The position numbers were made by a program, and so were the translations under genes. A DNA stretch of 9,243 nt, taken from NCBI GenBank assembly GCA_903831545.1, contig CAIKYI010000210.1, forward strand, positions 1 through 9,243, given 5' to 3'. Of this stretch, positions 1 to 7,525 are shown in pieces (position 1 is the stretch's first letter; each line of letters opens with the position of its first letter). The notes below the pieces were generated by a model that was not told where the DNA came from, searched no databases, and was given only the letters and a program-made list of their open reading frames with translations. The stretch comes from an uncultured Methylobacter sp. (GTDB lineage Bacteria > Pseudomonadota > Gammaproteobacteria > Methylococcales > Methylomonadaceae).

Positions 1-35
1 ACCTAGTCATTGTATTACACTGACAGGAATTGAGA

Positions 36-104
36 AAACGTAATCCATTTTGTAATTATTTGGCCTCACTAAAATGGAGCACGGATGACACGGATTTGAC
101 TGGG
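36..104. repeat. Degenerate CACGGAT-type intergenic repeat, copy 1
   Basis: This lies directly beyond the nadE stop codon. TCCATTTT (44-51) and AAAATGGA (71-78) form a perfect 8-bp inverted repeat, and the arms extend to CGT (39-41) and ACG (81-83) after two mismatches. After the right arm, CACGGAT occurs twice with a 9-base period (80-86 and 89-95). The stretch 71-104 aligns without gaps to 8922-8955, matching at roughly two thirds of positions and sharing AAAATGGA at the start. It is therefore one copy of a small dispersed element. It could also act as a weak hairpin at the 3' end of the nadE transcript, but no clear U-tract follows on the minus strand. Confidence 0.55.
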
Positions 105-107
105 AAT

Positions 108-1718
108 TTAGATGCCCTTATAACCCGAAGTAATCGGATAACGCCGGTCACGACCAAATGCACGTTCCGTAATCCTGATGCCGGGCGGGGATTGCCTGCG
201 TTTATATTCGTTTCGATCGACCAGACTAATGGCTCTGGCAACGTCTGCGCGGCTGAATCCGGCAGCGATGATTTCATCGGCGGCCTGATCTTTTTCAATA
301 TACCGCTCCAAAATCGGATCTAGCACGTCATAAGGCGGCAAGGAGTCGGCATCAATCTGGTCGGGTGCCAGTTCAGCCGAGGGTGGCCGGGTGATGACCC
401 GTTCGGGAATGACTTGGGAAATTGAATTACGATAACAGGCCAACTGATAAACCAATAGTTTGGGCACATCTTTGATGGGAGCAAAACCGCCGGACATGTC
501 GCCGTAAAGCGTCGCGTAACCAACGCTCATTTCGCTTTTATTGCCGGTAGTCAACAACAATTTGCCCTGTTTGTTGGACAGTGCCATTAACACCACGCCC
601 CGGCAGCGCGCCTGAATGTTTTCCTCGGTGGCATCTTTGGCAGTACCGACAAAAATATCAGCCAACATGCCCGTAAAGGCCTTAACGGCTGGTTCTATCG
701 GAATGCTGTGGTAGTGAACTCCCAATAGTTGAGCTTCCAGTACCGCATCTTCGTTGCTCATGTCCTGGGTGTATCTTGACGGCAACAACACTGCCTCAAC
801 TTTATCGGCGCCCAGGGCATCAACCGCCAAAGCCAGCACCAAAGCAGAATCAATACCACCGGACAAACCTAAAATGGCACCCTGGAAACCGTTTTTTCTG
901 ACATAGTCTTTAATACCCAAAACCAGCGCCTGATATTCGCTGGAGATTTGGTTATAAAGCGGTGCGCAAGTGCTTTTTATGGGCTGGTTGCCATCAAACT
1001 CAACCACGCTGAGCTGTTCTTTAAACTCCGCAGCACGAAAAACGATGTCGCCATCGGCATTTACGACAAACGACGCGCCATCAAAAATCAATTCATCCTG
1101 ACCGCCAACCTGATTAACATAAACCAAGGGCAATTGAGCCGCTTTTACCTGACGACAAACAATGTCTTCGCGTTGATGGATTTTTCCCGAGTTAAACGGC
1201 GAGGCGTTAAGCGTCAGTAATAATTCGGCGCCAGCTTGTTTGTTATCTTCAATAATCCCGGTTCGCCAGACATCTTCACAAATAGTCAGACCAATAAACC
1301 TGCCGTTGAACTCGAATACACACGGTTGATCGCCCGCCGTGAAATAACGCTGTTCATCAAAAACGCCATAATTAGGCAAGGCCCGTTTGCGATAACAAGC
1401 CACAATCGCACCCTGATGCAGCACTGCGGCGCTGTTGTAAAGCTTGTCATCCTCGCGCTCGGGAAAACCAATGACCAGGGCAATACCGGCAACACGGTCG
1501 GCAATTTGATAAAGCGCATTATTGGCGGCGGTAATAAAATCGCTGCGAAACAATAAATCTTCTGCCGGATAGCCGGTCACGGTCAGTTCCGGAAAAACGA
1601 TCATATCCGCGCCCAAGTCATCTCGGGCATGAATGGCGGCTTTAACGATGTTATCAACATTGGCAGCAATGTTGCCGACCAGGAAATTGGTTTGGGCTAG
1701 GGCTATTTTTAGGGTCAT
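108..1718 (-). CDS. nadE: Glutamine-dependent NAD+ synthetase
   Basis: The 536-residue product is the two-domain glutamine-hydrolysing NAD+ synthetase, which converts nicotinic acid adenine dinucleotide to NAD+ with ATP and glutamine-derived ammonia in the cytoplasm. The N-terminal nitrilase-fold glutaminase (about 1-250) shows the expected triad: Glu44 in FPELTVTGYP, Lys111 ahead of ALPNYGVFDE, and Cys147 in ICEDVW. The C-terminal synthetase domain (about 265-536) has the PP-loop SGGIDS at 286-291 and the TTGNKSE segment at 390-396. Length and both ends look complete. The start MTLKIALAQTN is typical of the family. Its ATG overlaps the TGA of the upstream HNH gene in ATGA (1715-1718), and only a weak GAGAA precedes it, so translation may depend on ribosomes finishing the HNH gene. 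No convincing promoter of its own was seen immediately upstream. Identity is very secure; regulation is inferred. Confidence 0.97.
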   Translation of the reverse strand: MTLKIALAQTNFLVGNIAANVDNIVKAAIHARDDLGADMIVFPELTVTGYPAEDLLFRSDFITAANNALYQIADRVAGIALVIGFPEREDDKLYNSAAVLHQGAIVACYRKRALPNYGVFDEQRYFTAGDQPCVFEFNGRFIGLTICEDVWRTGIIEDNKQAGAELLLTLNASPFNSGKIHQREDIVCRQVKAAQLPLVYVNQVGGQDELIFDGASFVVNADGDIVFRAAEFKEQLSVVEFDGNQPIKSTCAPLYNQISSEYQALVLGIKDYVRKNGFQGAILGLSGGIDSALVLALAVDALGADKVEAVLLPSRYTQDMSNEDAVLEAQLLGVHYHSIPIEPAVKAFTGMLADIFVGTAKDATEENIQARCRGVVLMALSNKQGKLLLTTGNKSEMSVGYATLYGDMSGGFAPIKDVPKLLVYQLACYRNSISQVIPERVITRPPSAELAPDQIDADSLPPYDVLDPILERYIEKDQAADEIIAAGFSRADVARAISLVDRNEYKRRQSPPGIRITERAFGRDRRYPITSGYKGI

Positions 1719-2299
1719 TCGAGAAATTCTCTAGCTTGTTTTGGAAATTTACCAATTAACCACTTTAGTAATTCAACTTGATCCCCGCCTTTTGCTCGTC
1801 TAACTTGTATTAGCAGTTTCTGAACGGTAGGACGGTCAAGCGTTAGGTTTGAAGCACCTTCATTACACACAGAACACAACGCACGTAAGTTTGTAGCATT
1901 ATCATCGCCACCTTGTGATTTATCGATAATGTGCCCTATATGCAAACGTGTTTTTCTTGAGGGATCATACGGATGAGGTTCTCCGGCAACTGCTCCACAC
2001 ATTTGACAAGTAAAGCCATTACGATCAAGAACAAAAGCGCGAGTTTCTTTTGAAATTGCACGCTCAAAGGCCGGTTGTGGTTTGGGGTTTTCTAAAATGT
2101 ACTGTCCGGGCTTTAGATCGCTTCGGTCGTTATGCGTGAGAATTTGGTATCCTTCTTCTGTTCGTAGTTCACGAACACGCCTCGCCCACTCTGTTTGATT
2201 ACTACAGACCTCCCGCAACTCTTCAGAATCCATTACGCGACCAATATTACTCAAAAAATGTTCACGTAATTTTACTTTTGCCCCAATTGATTTTTTCAT
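1715..2299 (-). CDS. HNH endonuclease, probable restriction enzyme of an R-M pair
   Basis: The 194-residue protein has two parts. Residues 1 to about 75 look like a winged-helix DNA-binding region, with helices around LREHFLSNIG and EWARRVRELRTEEGY and a wing around LTHNDRSDLKPGQYIL. Residues about 85-150 form a zinc-stabilised HNH nuclease: CQMC (98-101) and CSVC (142-145) are the metal knuckles, and LHIGHIIDKSQGG with NLRALC forms the beta-beta-alpha metal core. The His of the core is His123, but the usual Asp before it is Gly122, and the last core position is Asn146 (an HNN-like variant). It starts 12 bases after the methyltransferase stop, so the two are probably a restriction-modification pair. 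A weak AGGA sits too far upstream to be a good ribosome site, which suggests translational coupling. Its stop overlaps the nadE start. Recognition sequence and actual cleavage activity cannot be read from sequence; a non-restriction DNA-repair or regulatory HNH role is the alternative. Confidence 0.85.
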   Translation of the reverse strand: MKKSIGAKVKLREHFLSNIGRVMDSEELREVCSNQTEWARRVRELRTEEGYQILTHNDRSDLKPGQYILENPKPQPAFERAISKETRAFVLDRNGFTCQMCGAVAGEPHPYDPSRKTRLHIGHIIDKSQGGDDNATNLRALCSVCNEGASNLTLDRPTVQKLLIQVRRAKGGDQVELLKWLIGKFPKQAREFLE

Positions 2300-2311
2300 G
2301 ATTAAACTTTT

Positions 2312-3271
2312 TTATCCTACAACTGCAAATAGTTTTCTAACTGCTAAACATTCATAAATTTGTGCGGCGACTGCATGAGCAACAGGTGGTGGAAAAGCAT
2401 TACCAATTTGACGGTATGCGGGTGTTTTTTTACCTACAAATTTCCAGTCATCAGGAAAACCTTGAATGCGGGCCACCATCTCCACGGTTAAACGAGGCAT
2501 ACCAACAAAATCTTTTTCAGGTATTTCATTTGCAATGGTATGACCATTAACTCCCAGTGCCGCCCATGCTTTCTTGGCTCGGGTTGGCCCCAAATCAGGG
2601 CCACCGTGTTTTTTAGAGCCACCAACAATTGTTGGTGCAATATCGTCAGCTTCATTCGCCCATTTTCTTGCTCCACGCCAACCACCTGCGTTCATTTGAT
2701 CGAGCAACAGTTCTCCAACGGTAGGTGGATTATGACCAAGAGGGTTACACCAGTTAAAATTAGCAGCTAGATCTTTTTTAATAGCGACGATTACAACACG
2801 AGGACGTAACTGCGAAACACCATAGTCCGAAGCATTCAATAAACGCCAATCAACTACATAACCCATGTGTTGCAATTTGCGCTTCAATGTAATGCGATAA
2901 TCTTCAAACACTGCATCTAAAAAACCACGCACATTTTCCAACATCACCGCATTAGGTCTGATTTCATCAACAAGCCGCAATGCTTCTGGAAACAAATCGC
3001 GATCATCATCTTGTCCCAATTGTTTGCCTGCTTTGGAAAACGGTGGACAGGGCACTCCGCCAGCTAACAATTGAACACCTTTAAACCTTGTACCGTCGAA
3101 TTCCTTTACATCGCTTTCAATAACGTTCCAGTTTGGCCGATTGTAGCGTAAGGTGTTACAACAATGACCATCAATTTCAACCAAAGCTTGCGCGCCAAAT
3201 CCTGCACGTTCCAAGCCCAATGCCTGACCACCGGCGCCTGCACAAATTTCAACACATTCAAACTCAGACAT
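2312..3271 (-). CDS. DNA (cytosine-5) methyltransferase
   Basis: This 319-residue protein is a C5-cytosine DNA methyltransferase that transfers methyl from S-adenosylmethionine to cytosine. The motifs appear in normal order, numbered from the preferred start: motif I EICAGAGGQALGLE (about 8-21); motif IV GGVPCPPFS with catalytic Cys75; motif VI ENVRGF (112-117); motif VIII QLRPRV (154-159); a short target-recognition stretch (about 170-255); motif IX RLTVEMVARIQGFPDDW (about 260-276); motif X YRQIGNAFPPPVA (about 286-298). All key residues are present, so it should be active. A longer frame begins at 3298 (MQKLLRVKV ahead of this start), but a GAGAG site eight bases before ATG 3271 and motif I lying close to the N-terminus favour the shorter form. 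The HNH gene follows 12 bases later on the same strand. Specificity is unknown. In a restriction-modification pair this would be the protecting enzyme. Confidence 0.95.
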   Translation of the reverse strand: MSEFECVEICAGAGGQALGLERAGFGAQALVEIDGHCCNTLRYNRPNWNVIESDVKEFDGTRFKGVQLLAGGVPCPPFSKAGKQLGQDDDRDLFPEALRLVDEIRPNAVMLENVRGFLDAVFEDYRITLKRKLQHMGYVVDWRLLNASDYGVSQLRPRVVIVAIKKDLAANFNWCNPLGHNPPTVGELLLDQMNAGGWRGARKWANEADDIAPTIVGGSKKHGGPDLGPTRAKKAWAALGVNGHTIANEIPEKDFVGMPRLTVEMVARIQGFPDDWKFVGKKTPAYRQIGNAFPPPVAHAVAAQIYECLAVRKLFAVVG

Positions 3272-3279
3272 AACTTTTA

Positions 3280-3284
3280 CTCTC
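3280..3284 (-). promoter_or_regulatory. Ribosome binding site that decides the methyltransferase start
   Basis: On the minus strand this reads GAGAG and stands eight bases before ATG 3271. The alternative ATG at 3298 has only a GGA within a palindrome upstream. This is the main sequence reason for choosing the shorter methyltransferase. Confidence 0.5.
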
Positions 3285-3298
3285 AATAACTTTTGCAT

Positions 3299-3312
3299 TT
3301 ACATCCATGTAA
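3299..3312. promoter_or_regulatory. Perfect palindrome upstream of the methyltransferase, possible operator
   Basis: TTACATCCATGTAA is a perfect 6-bp inverted repeat with a 2-base centre. It lies between the antitoxin-like gene and the methyltransferase, 27 bases upstream of the preferred methyltransferase start, within an AT-rich gap of only 66 bases. That position suits an operator controlling the restriction-modification cassette. No separate controller gene is visible, so the HNH protein's winged-helix part, the antitoxin-like protein or the methyltransferase itself would be the candidate binders. A palindrome this short could also be chance. Confidence 0.35.
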
Positions 3313-3337
3313 GTCATAATCTTTAAATTTTTTATTT

Positions 3338-3574
3338 TCATACTTTATGCCATTGCTGCCTGATATCATCAACAATAGCCTGATCCATATCTTTTAACGA
3401 TTTGGGTTCGCCAGTGTATCCGGCACAACCCAAACCTTGATCTAAATCCGATTTTTTAAACGGTGAGTTTTTAAGCGCCTTATTTTCAAGGTAGCCAATA
3501 AAATCTAGTACCTCCTGTGCAAAAGGTTCAGGCAGGGCTTTGGATTTTTCATAAATGATTTCTGCGGTATTCAT
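3338..3574 (-). CDS. DUF2281-type antitoxin-like small protein, no toxin partner seen
   Basis: The 78-residue protein begins MNTAEIIYEKSKALPEPFAQEVLDF in substance, with the 'TAE-I-EK-ALPEP-AQEVLDFI-YLE' pattern of DUF2281 proteins, which are usually the antitoxin halves of VapBC-like type II toxin-antitoxin systems. The second half (GCAGYTGEPKSLKDMDQAI, about 49-67) resembles the tail of other short antitoxins, which would be the toxin-binding part. A good GGAG ribosome site stands five bases before the ATG. The gene lies 60 bases after sucD on the same strand. A cognate toxin would normally follow directly, but only 66 bases separate its stop from the methyltransferase, so none is encoded next to it. 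It may be an orphan left when the restriction-modification cassette replaced or separated the toxin, or it may act alone as a regulator. Family call from pattern recognition only. Confidence 0.75.
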   Translation of the reverse strand: MNTAEIIYEKSKALPEPFAQEVLDFIGYLENKALKNSPFKKSDLDQGLGCAGYTGEPKSLKDMDQAIVDDIRQQWHKV

Positions 3575-3634
3575 GATCTCTCCATTATTTATCCGATGTC
3601 ATAAAGGCACTCAAAAGCCTGCCAAATTATGCGC

Positions 3635-4501
3635 TTACAAACACCCCTTCATCGCCACACCAATATCCGTCGGCGAACTTACTACTTCAATACCAGCAGC
3701 TTTAAGCGCGGCGACTTTGCCTTCTGCCGTACCTTTGCCACCGGTTACAATTGCACCGGCATGGCCCATGCGCTTTCCTGCAGGTGCGGTTTGTCCGGCG
3801 ATATACGCAACCACAGGTTTGGTGACATAGGCTTTGATATACTCTGCGGCATCTTCTTCTTCGCCGCCGCCAATTTCACCGACCATGACAATACCTTTGG
3901 TTTGTTCGTCTGCCTGAAAACGGCTGAGTACGTCAACAAAGTTCATGCCGTGGATCGGGTCGCCGCCTATGCCGACGCAGGTACTTTGTCCCAGGCCTTG
4001 TGCAGTGGTTTGATGCACGGATTCATAGGTTAAAGTACCGGAGCGCGATACGATTCCTATTGAGCCTGGCAAATGGATATTAGCAGGCATGATGCCGATT
4101 TTACATTCGCCCGGGGTAATGATGCCCGGGCAGTTGGGGCCGATTAACAAGGCACCGGTTTCAGCCATTGCCGCTTTAACGCGCAGCATTTGTAAAATGG
4201 GTATGCCTTCGGTGATGCAGACGATCAGTTTAATTCCGGCATCAACGGCTTCGAGAATGGCATCGGCCGCATAAAAAGGTGGCACATAAATTACGCTGGC
4301 GGTCGCGCCTGTAGTATTGACTGCATCTTGTACTGTATTAAACACCGGCAAACCCAAATGGGTTTCGCCGCCGCGTTCCGGGGTCACGCCACCGACCAGT
4401 TGCGTACCATAGTCCCGCGCTTGTTGGGAATGGAAGGTGCCTTGTTTACCGGTGAAGCCCTGGCAAATAACTTTGGTGTCTTTATTGATTAATATACTCA
4501 T
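3635..4501 (-). CDS. sucD: Succinyl-CoA synthetase (succinate-CoA ligase) alpha subunit
   Basis: The 288-residue alpha subunit works with SucC in the TCA cycle, interconverting succinyl-CoA, ADP and phosphate with succinate, CoA and ATP. The N-terminal CoA-binding Rossmann domain starts with the typical [20 protein letters not shown] and GGVTPERGG. The ligase domain contains [19 protein letters not shown] (121-139), and the phosphorylated His247 lies in [11 protein letters not shown], matching the usual position. Length is normal. Its ATG overlaps the sucC stop in ATGA (4498-4501), and a strong GGAGG site lies inside the end of sucC seven bases before the start, so equal production of both subunits is expected. 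No odd residues were noticed. A malate-CoA ligase role is possible in methylotrophs, but the beta subunit looks like standard SucC. Confidence 0.98.
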   Translation of the reverse strand: MSILINKDTKVICQGFTGKQGTFHSQQARDYGTQLVGGVTPERGGETHLGLPVFNTVQDAVNTTGATASVIYVPPFYAADAILEAVDAGIKLIVCITEGIPILQMLRVKAAMAETGALLIGPNCPGIITPGECKIGIMPANIHLPGSIGIVSRSGTLTYESVHQTTAQGLGQSTCVGIGGDPIHGMNFVDVLSRFQADEQTKGIVMVGEIGGGEEEDAAEYIKAYVTKPVVAYIAGQTAPAGKRMGHAGAIVTGGKGTAEGKVAALKAAGIEVVSSPTDIGVAMKGCL

Positions 4502-5667
4502 GCTACGGCCTCCGCCAATGCTACAACTTGTTCTGCCGCGTGTGCCAAATCATCGGCAGCATAAAGATTTAGTCCGGTGTTGCTCAACAAGGCACGACCC
4601 TGTTCGGCATTGGTACCTTCAAGACGCACGACCACCGGTACGGTAACGTGAATTTGCTCAACCGCCGCTAAAATACCTGCTGCAATAATATCGCACTGTA
4701 CAATCCCGCCAAAAATATTTACCAACACCGCTTTTACGCTGCTATCAGACAGAATCAGCTTGAATGCTTCGCAAACTTTTTCAATGCTGGTGCCGCCACC
4801 GACATCCAGAAAATTGGCCGGTTGTCCGCCTTTCAGCTTCACCAGGTCCATGGTCGCCATCGCCAGTCCTGCACCATTAACCATGCAGCCTATATTGCCG
4901 TCCAGGGTGATGTAATTAAGTCCGAACTGCTGGGCTTTATTTTCTTTTTCATCTTCTTGTTCGGCATCTTTCATCGCCAAAATATCAGGATGCACTTCGA
5001 CCGCATTATCATCAAAATTGATTTTGGCATCCAGCGCCAACAAGTCACCGCTAGTCGTTTCTATTAGCGGGTTAATTTCAATCTGACTGGCATCCTTGGC
5101 TAAAAACAAGTCATACAACCCTTGCATAATTTTTGCCAACGCTTTGATTTGTGGGCCTTTAAGCCCCAAGGTGTAGGCGACTTTTCGGCATTGGTAGGCT
5201 TGTAAACCGGCTGCTGGATGCACTGGAACCGAGATGATCTGTTCGGGCGTTTCGTGGGCAACGGTTTCTATATCCATGCCGCCCGCTGCAGAAGCAACAA
5301 AAATTATACGCTGAGTACCCCGATCGACCAGTATACTTAAATATAACTCGCGTTTGATCGGATAAATTTTTTCGATTAATAACGAATTAATGGGTAAGCC
5401 ATGCGCATCCGTTTGCTGGGTGACCAGTCTCTTGCCCAACATGCCCTGACTAAACTCGGTTACTTCAGCCAGTGTTTTGGCCAGCTTTACGCCGCCGACT
5501 TTGCCCCGGCCACCGGCATGAACCTGGGCTTTTACGACCCAGCCATCTCCGCCCAAATCTTTGGCAACCTGGGCTGCGCTTTCAGCTGTTGTAGCCTGTT
5601 TGCCTTCAGGCACAGGTATGGCGTAATGCAAAAATAACTGTTTAGCCTGATACTCATGGATATTCAT
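4498..5667 (-). CDS. sucC: Succinyl-CoA synthetase (succinate-CoA ligase) beta subunit
   Basis: The 389-residue beta subunit carries the ATP-grasp nucleotide-binding domain (about 1-240) and a flavodoxin-like ligase domain (about 245-389). Visible landmarks are [12 protein letters not shown] at the N-terminus, the phosphate-binding loop [11 protein letters not shown] (51-61), the magnesium ligands Asn199 (EINPL) and Asp213 (ALDAK), [14 protein letters not shown] (257-270) and the helix FGGIVQCD (319-326). The last segment is close to the SucC form FGGIVRCD rather than the FAGINRCD-like form I associate with malate thiokinase MtkA, which favours succinate over malate as substrate. Gln324 replaces the common Arg there. 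An AGGAG site six bases before the ATG fixes the start. It is the first gene of the minus-strand block and is divergent from pilS, with a candidate promoter about 50-80 bases upstream. Confidence 0.98.
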   Translation of the reverse strand: MNIHEYQAKQLFLHYAIPVPEGKQATTAESAAQVAKDLGGDGWVVKAQVHAGGRGKVGGVKLAKTLAEVTEFSQGMLGKRLVTQQTDAHGLPINSLLIEKIYPIKRELYLSILVDRGTQRIIFVASAAGGMDIETVAHETPEQIISVPVHPAAGLQAYQCRKVAYTLGLKGPQIKALAKIMQGLYDLFLAKDASQIEINPLIETTSGDLLALDAKINFDDNAVEVHPDILAMKDAEQEDEKENKAQQFGLNYITLDGNIGCMVNGAGLAMATMDLVKLKGGQPANFLDVGGGTSIEKVCEAFKLILSDSSVKAVLVNIFGGIVQCDIIAAGILAAVEQIHVTVPVVVRLEGTNAEQGRALLSNTGLNLYAADDLAHAAEQVVALAEAVA

Positions 5668-5673
5668 TTATTA

Positions 5674-5678
5674 CTCCT
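5674..5678 (-). promoter_or_regulatory. Strong ribosome binding site of sucC
   Basis: The minus strand reads AGGAG six bases before the sucC ATG, the strongest such site before any gene that opens a block in this window. It confirms the start at 5667. Confidence 0.75.
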
Positions 5679-5717
5679 AAATTAACCGGTAAAGTCCGGC
5701 GGATTTTTTACACACTG

Positions 5718-5746
5718 ATAACAACTGATGCTACGATTAATAACAA
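5718..5746 (-). promoter_or_regulatory. Candidate sigma-70 promoter for sucC-sucD
   Basis: On the minus strand TTGTTA (5746-5741) and TGTTAT (5723-5718) are separated by exactly 17 bases. Each box matches four of six consensus positions. Transcription would begin about 45 bases before the sucC start codon. The spacing is ideal but the boxes are only moderate, so this is a candidate. Confidence 0.3.
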
Positions 5747-5774
5747 CTACGAAAACATGACCGGGTGCAGGCTA

Positions 5775-5806
5775 TTTTAAGCCACGGATTAAAACAGATT
5801 ACTTTG
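5775..5806. repeat. CACGGAT-type repeat fragment, copy 2
   Basis: CACGGATTAAAA (5783-5794) is identical to 12 bases of the inner part of the right arm of the repeat at 8915-9020 (minus strand there). It is followed after a 10-base step by a second, degenerate unit, AACAGAT (5793-5799). It lies in the divergent gap between sucC and pilS and has no partner arm nearby, so it is a fragment of the same dispersed family. Confidence 0.45.
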
Positions 5807-5808
5807 TA

Positions 5809-5837
5809 AGGCAAAAAGTGCCAATCTATTGTCAATA
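5809..5837 (+). promoter_or_regulatory. Weak candidate promoter for pilS-pilR
   Basis: TTGTAA and TATTGT are spaced by 17 bases on the plus strand, each matching four of six sigma-70 positions. The spacer contains a small inverted repeat, GGCA-AAAAG-TGCC, which could be a hairpin or binding site. Transcription would start about 50 bases before the pilS ATG. Evidence is thin. Confidence 0.2.
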
Positions 5838-5896
5838 AAGTTATCTTTACCGAGCATTTTAACCAAGTCCCTGCAAAACACCATTCTAAAAACAAC

Positions 5897-7525
5897 ATGC
5901 CGCCAAATACTTCTGAAACTATCTTTCCCTGTCCCTTCTCCAAGGGCTACGGTATTCCTGCCAAACAAGCCTGGCAATTGCTAAAAGTATTTTTAGGCTA
6001 TCGACTTATCCTGGCCGGCCTGTTTGTCGTCTTATTTTATAGCGATACAAGATCTTCCTTGCTCGGCAGTTACGACAGTGAATTGTTTATTTATTGCAGC
6101 GAAGGTTATTTAGTTCTCTCCATTCTATCGGCAATCAGCATATTCTGGCGACTCACCAGCTATGCCACGCAAGCGCAACTGCTGATTTTTACCGATATTC
6201 TTATACTGACCTTAATCATGCATGCCTCCGGTGGTATCAACAGTGGCATCGGCACCCTGCTTGCGGTGTCCATTGCTGCCGGTGGCTTATTAATCGGTGG
6301 TCGTTGTGCGATGTTTTTCGCCGCCCTGGCCAGTTTGTCGGTACTGGCCGAACAGGTCTTTGCCGATTATTCGCACAGTTTTGATTCCAACTCGTATGTG
6401 AATGCTGGCATGCTTGGCGCTTCTTTTTTTACCATTGCCTTGTTGTCTTATATTCTGGCAAAACGTAGTGAGCAAATATTCCAACTTGCCGATCAACAGC
6501 AACAAACCATTACTAAACTCGAAGATCTTAACAAGTATATTATTCAGCATCTGCAATCAGGCATTATTATTGCCAACAAACAGCAGGCCATACAAATGGC
6601 TAATGAGGCGGCCTTAAAGCTGGCTAATTTAACAACATTGCCGGTCAGTTTGGGTGATATTTCGGAATATTTATCACTGGGGTTTCAAGTTTGGTTAACC
6701 GATTCAGAACAGAACTTTGTGTTGTTACAATTGCCTGATCAATCTGAAATTCATTGCCGGTTTATACCTTTGCCGACCGGTCATGAAGTGTTTTACATGA
6801 TTATTCTGGAGGATATTGCGCTTTACAATCAGCACGTCCAGCAAAGCAAGTTGGTGTCGTTAGGTCGACTCACGGCCAGCATAGCTCATGAAATACGCAA
6901 TCCATTAGGAGCAATAAGCCATGCGGGACAATTGCTCTCGGAAAATCCGCTTTTATCCGTTCAGGATAAACGCTTGACTGAAATAATCCAGAATCACTCG
7001 GTTCGCGTAAACCATATTATTGAAGATATTTTGCAGCTTTCCAGAAGAACCGATTCAAGACGGGAAAAGATATATCTACAGTCCTGGTTGGATAATTATC
7101 TAAGAAACTTCTGTCTTGAAAATTCAGTTAATGCAGAGATCTTCAGATTATCTTGTCCGACAGAATCCTTGGGCGCGTTTATTGATCCTGGTCATTTAAA
7201 GCAGATTATGGATAATTTATGTCGAAACGCCCTGAAATACGGTAAAACCGAAGTTGGACAAATTTATTTTCGACTTTCTGAGCTGCAGCAATCATCTTGT
7301 ATAGAAGTCATTGACAATGGCGAGGTTATTAGCCGTGAACATCAAGGTCACCTGTTTGAGCCTTTTTTTACCACTTCTGTCAGTGGCACAGGATTAGGAC
7401 TTTATATCTCAAAAGAATTAGCCGAATTAAATCAGGCAAAACTGAGCTATTATTTTACCGATGATAACCACAATTGTTTTCGACTGTGTCTGATGAATGC
7501 TGAACAGCCCCTAATTGACCTATGA
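5897..7525 (+). CDS. pilS: PilS-like membrane sensor histidine kinase
   Basis: The 542-residue protein is a sensor kinase of the PilS type, an inner-membrane protein that in known cases controls type IV pilin transcription through PilR. About six membrane segments lie in residues 30-190, including the characteristic GGINSGIGTLLAVSIAAGG stretch (112-130). A PAS-like region follows (about 205-310). The dimerisation box SIAHEIRNPLGAI carries the phospho-accepting His331. The kinase domain has an N box (DNLCRNALKYG, 439-449), F box (FEPFFTT) and G2 box (GTGLGL, 497-502). The G1 box is unusual: DNGEVI (473-478) instead of DNGPGI, so the second glycine is lost. No good ribosome site precedes ATG 5897, but no other Met lies before the membrane region. 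It overlaps pilR by ATGA. The PilS name rests on the membrane domain and partner; the pilin gene is not in the window. Confidence 0.9.
   Translation: MPPNTSETIFPCPFSKGYGIPAKQAWQLLKVFLGYRLILAGLFVVLFYSDTRSSLLGSYDSELFIYCSEGYLVLSILSAISIFWRLTSYATQAQLLIFTDILILTLIMHASGGINSGIGTLLAVSIAAGGLLIGGRCAMFFAALASLSVLAEQVFADYSHSFDSNSYVNAGMLGASFFTIALLSYILAKRSEQIFQLADQQQQTITKLEDLNKYIIQHLQSGIIIANKQQAIQMANEAALKLANLTTLPVSLGDISEYLSLGFQVWLTDSEQNFVLLQLPDQSEIHCRFIPLPTGHEVFYMIILEDIALYNQHVQQSKLVSLGRLTASIAHEIRNPLGAISHAGQLLSENPLLSVQDKRLTEIIQNHSVRVNHIIEDILQLSRRTDSRREKIYLQSWLDNYLRNFCLENSVNAEIFRLSCPTESLGAFIDPGHLKQIMDNLCRNALKYGKTEVGQIYFRLSELQQSSCIEVIDNGEVISREHQGHLFEPFFTTSVSGTGLGLYISKELAELNQAKLSYYFTDDNHNCFRLCLMNAEQPLIDL

Noticed and set aside
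1721..1731. Palindrome GAGAAATTCTC before nadE
   Set aside because: It is a 5-bp chance-level palindrome within the last codons of the HNH gene and the likely explanation is coding sequence.
3590..3630. Terminator between sucD and the antitoxin-like gene (AGGC...GCCT)
   Set aside because: The stem is only 4 bp with a short interrupted T-run, so it is not a convincing terminator.
4498..5667. sucCD as malate-CoA ligase (mtkAB) of the serine cycle
   Set aside because: The FGGIVQCD segment and overall match follow SucC; no serine-cycle genes are in the window.
5810..5825. Sigma-54 (-24/-12) promoter on the minus strand, reading TGGCAC then TGC
   Set aside because: The GG and GC elements are two bases too close together for a sigma-54 promoter; the pattern is better explained as the small GGCA/TGCC inverted repeat.
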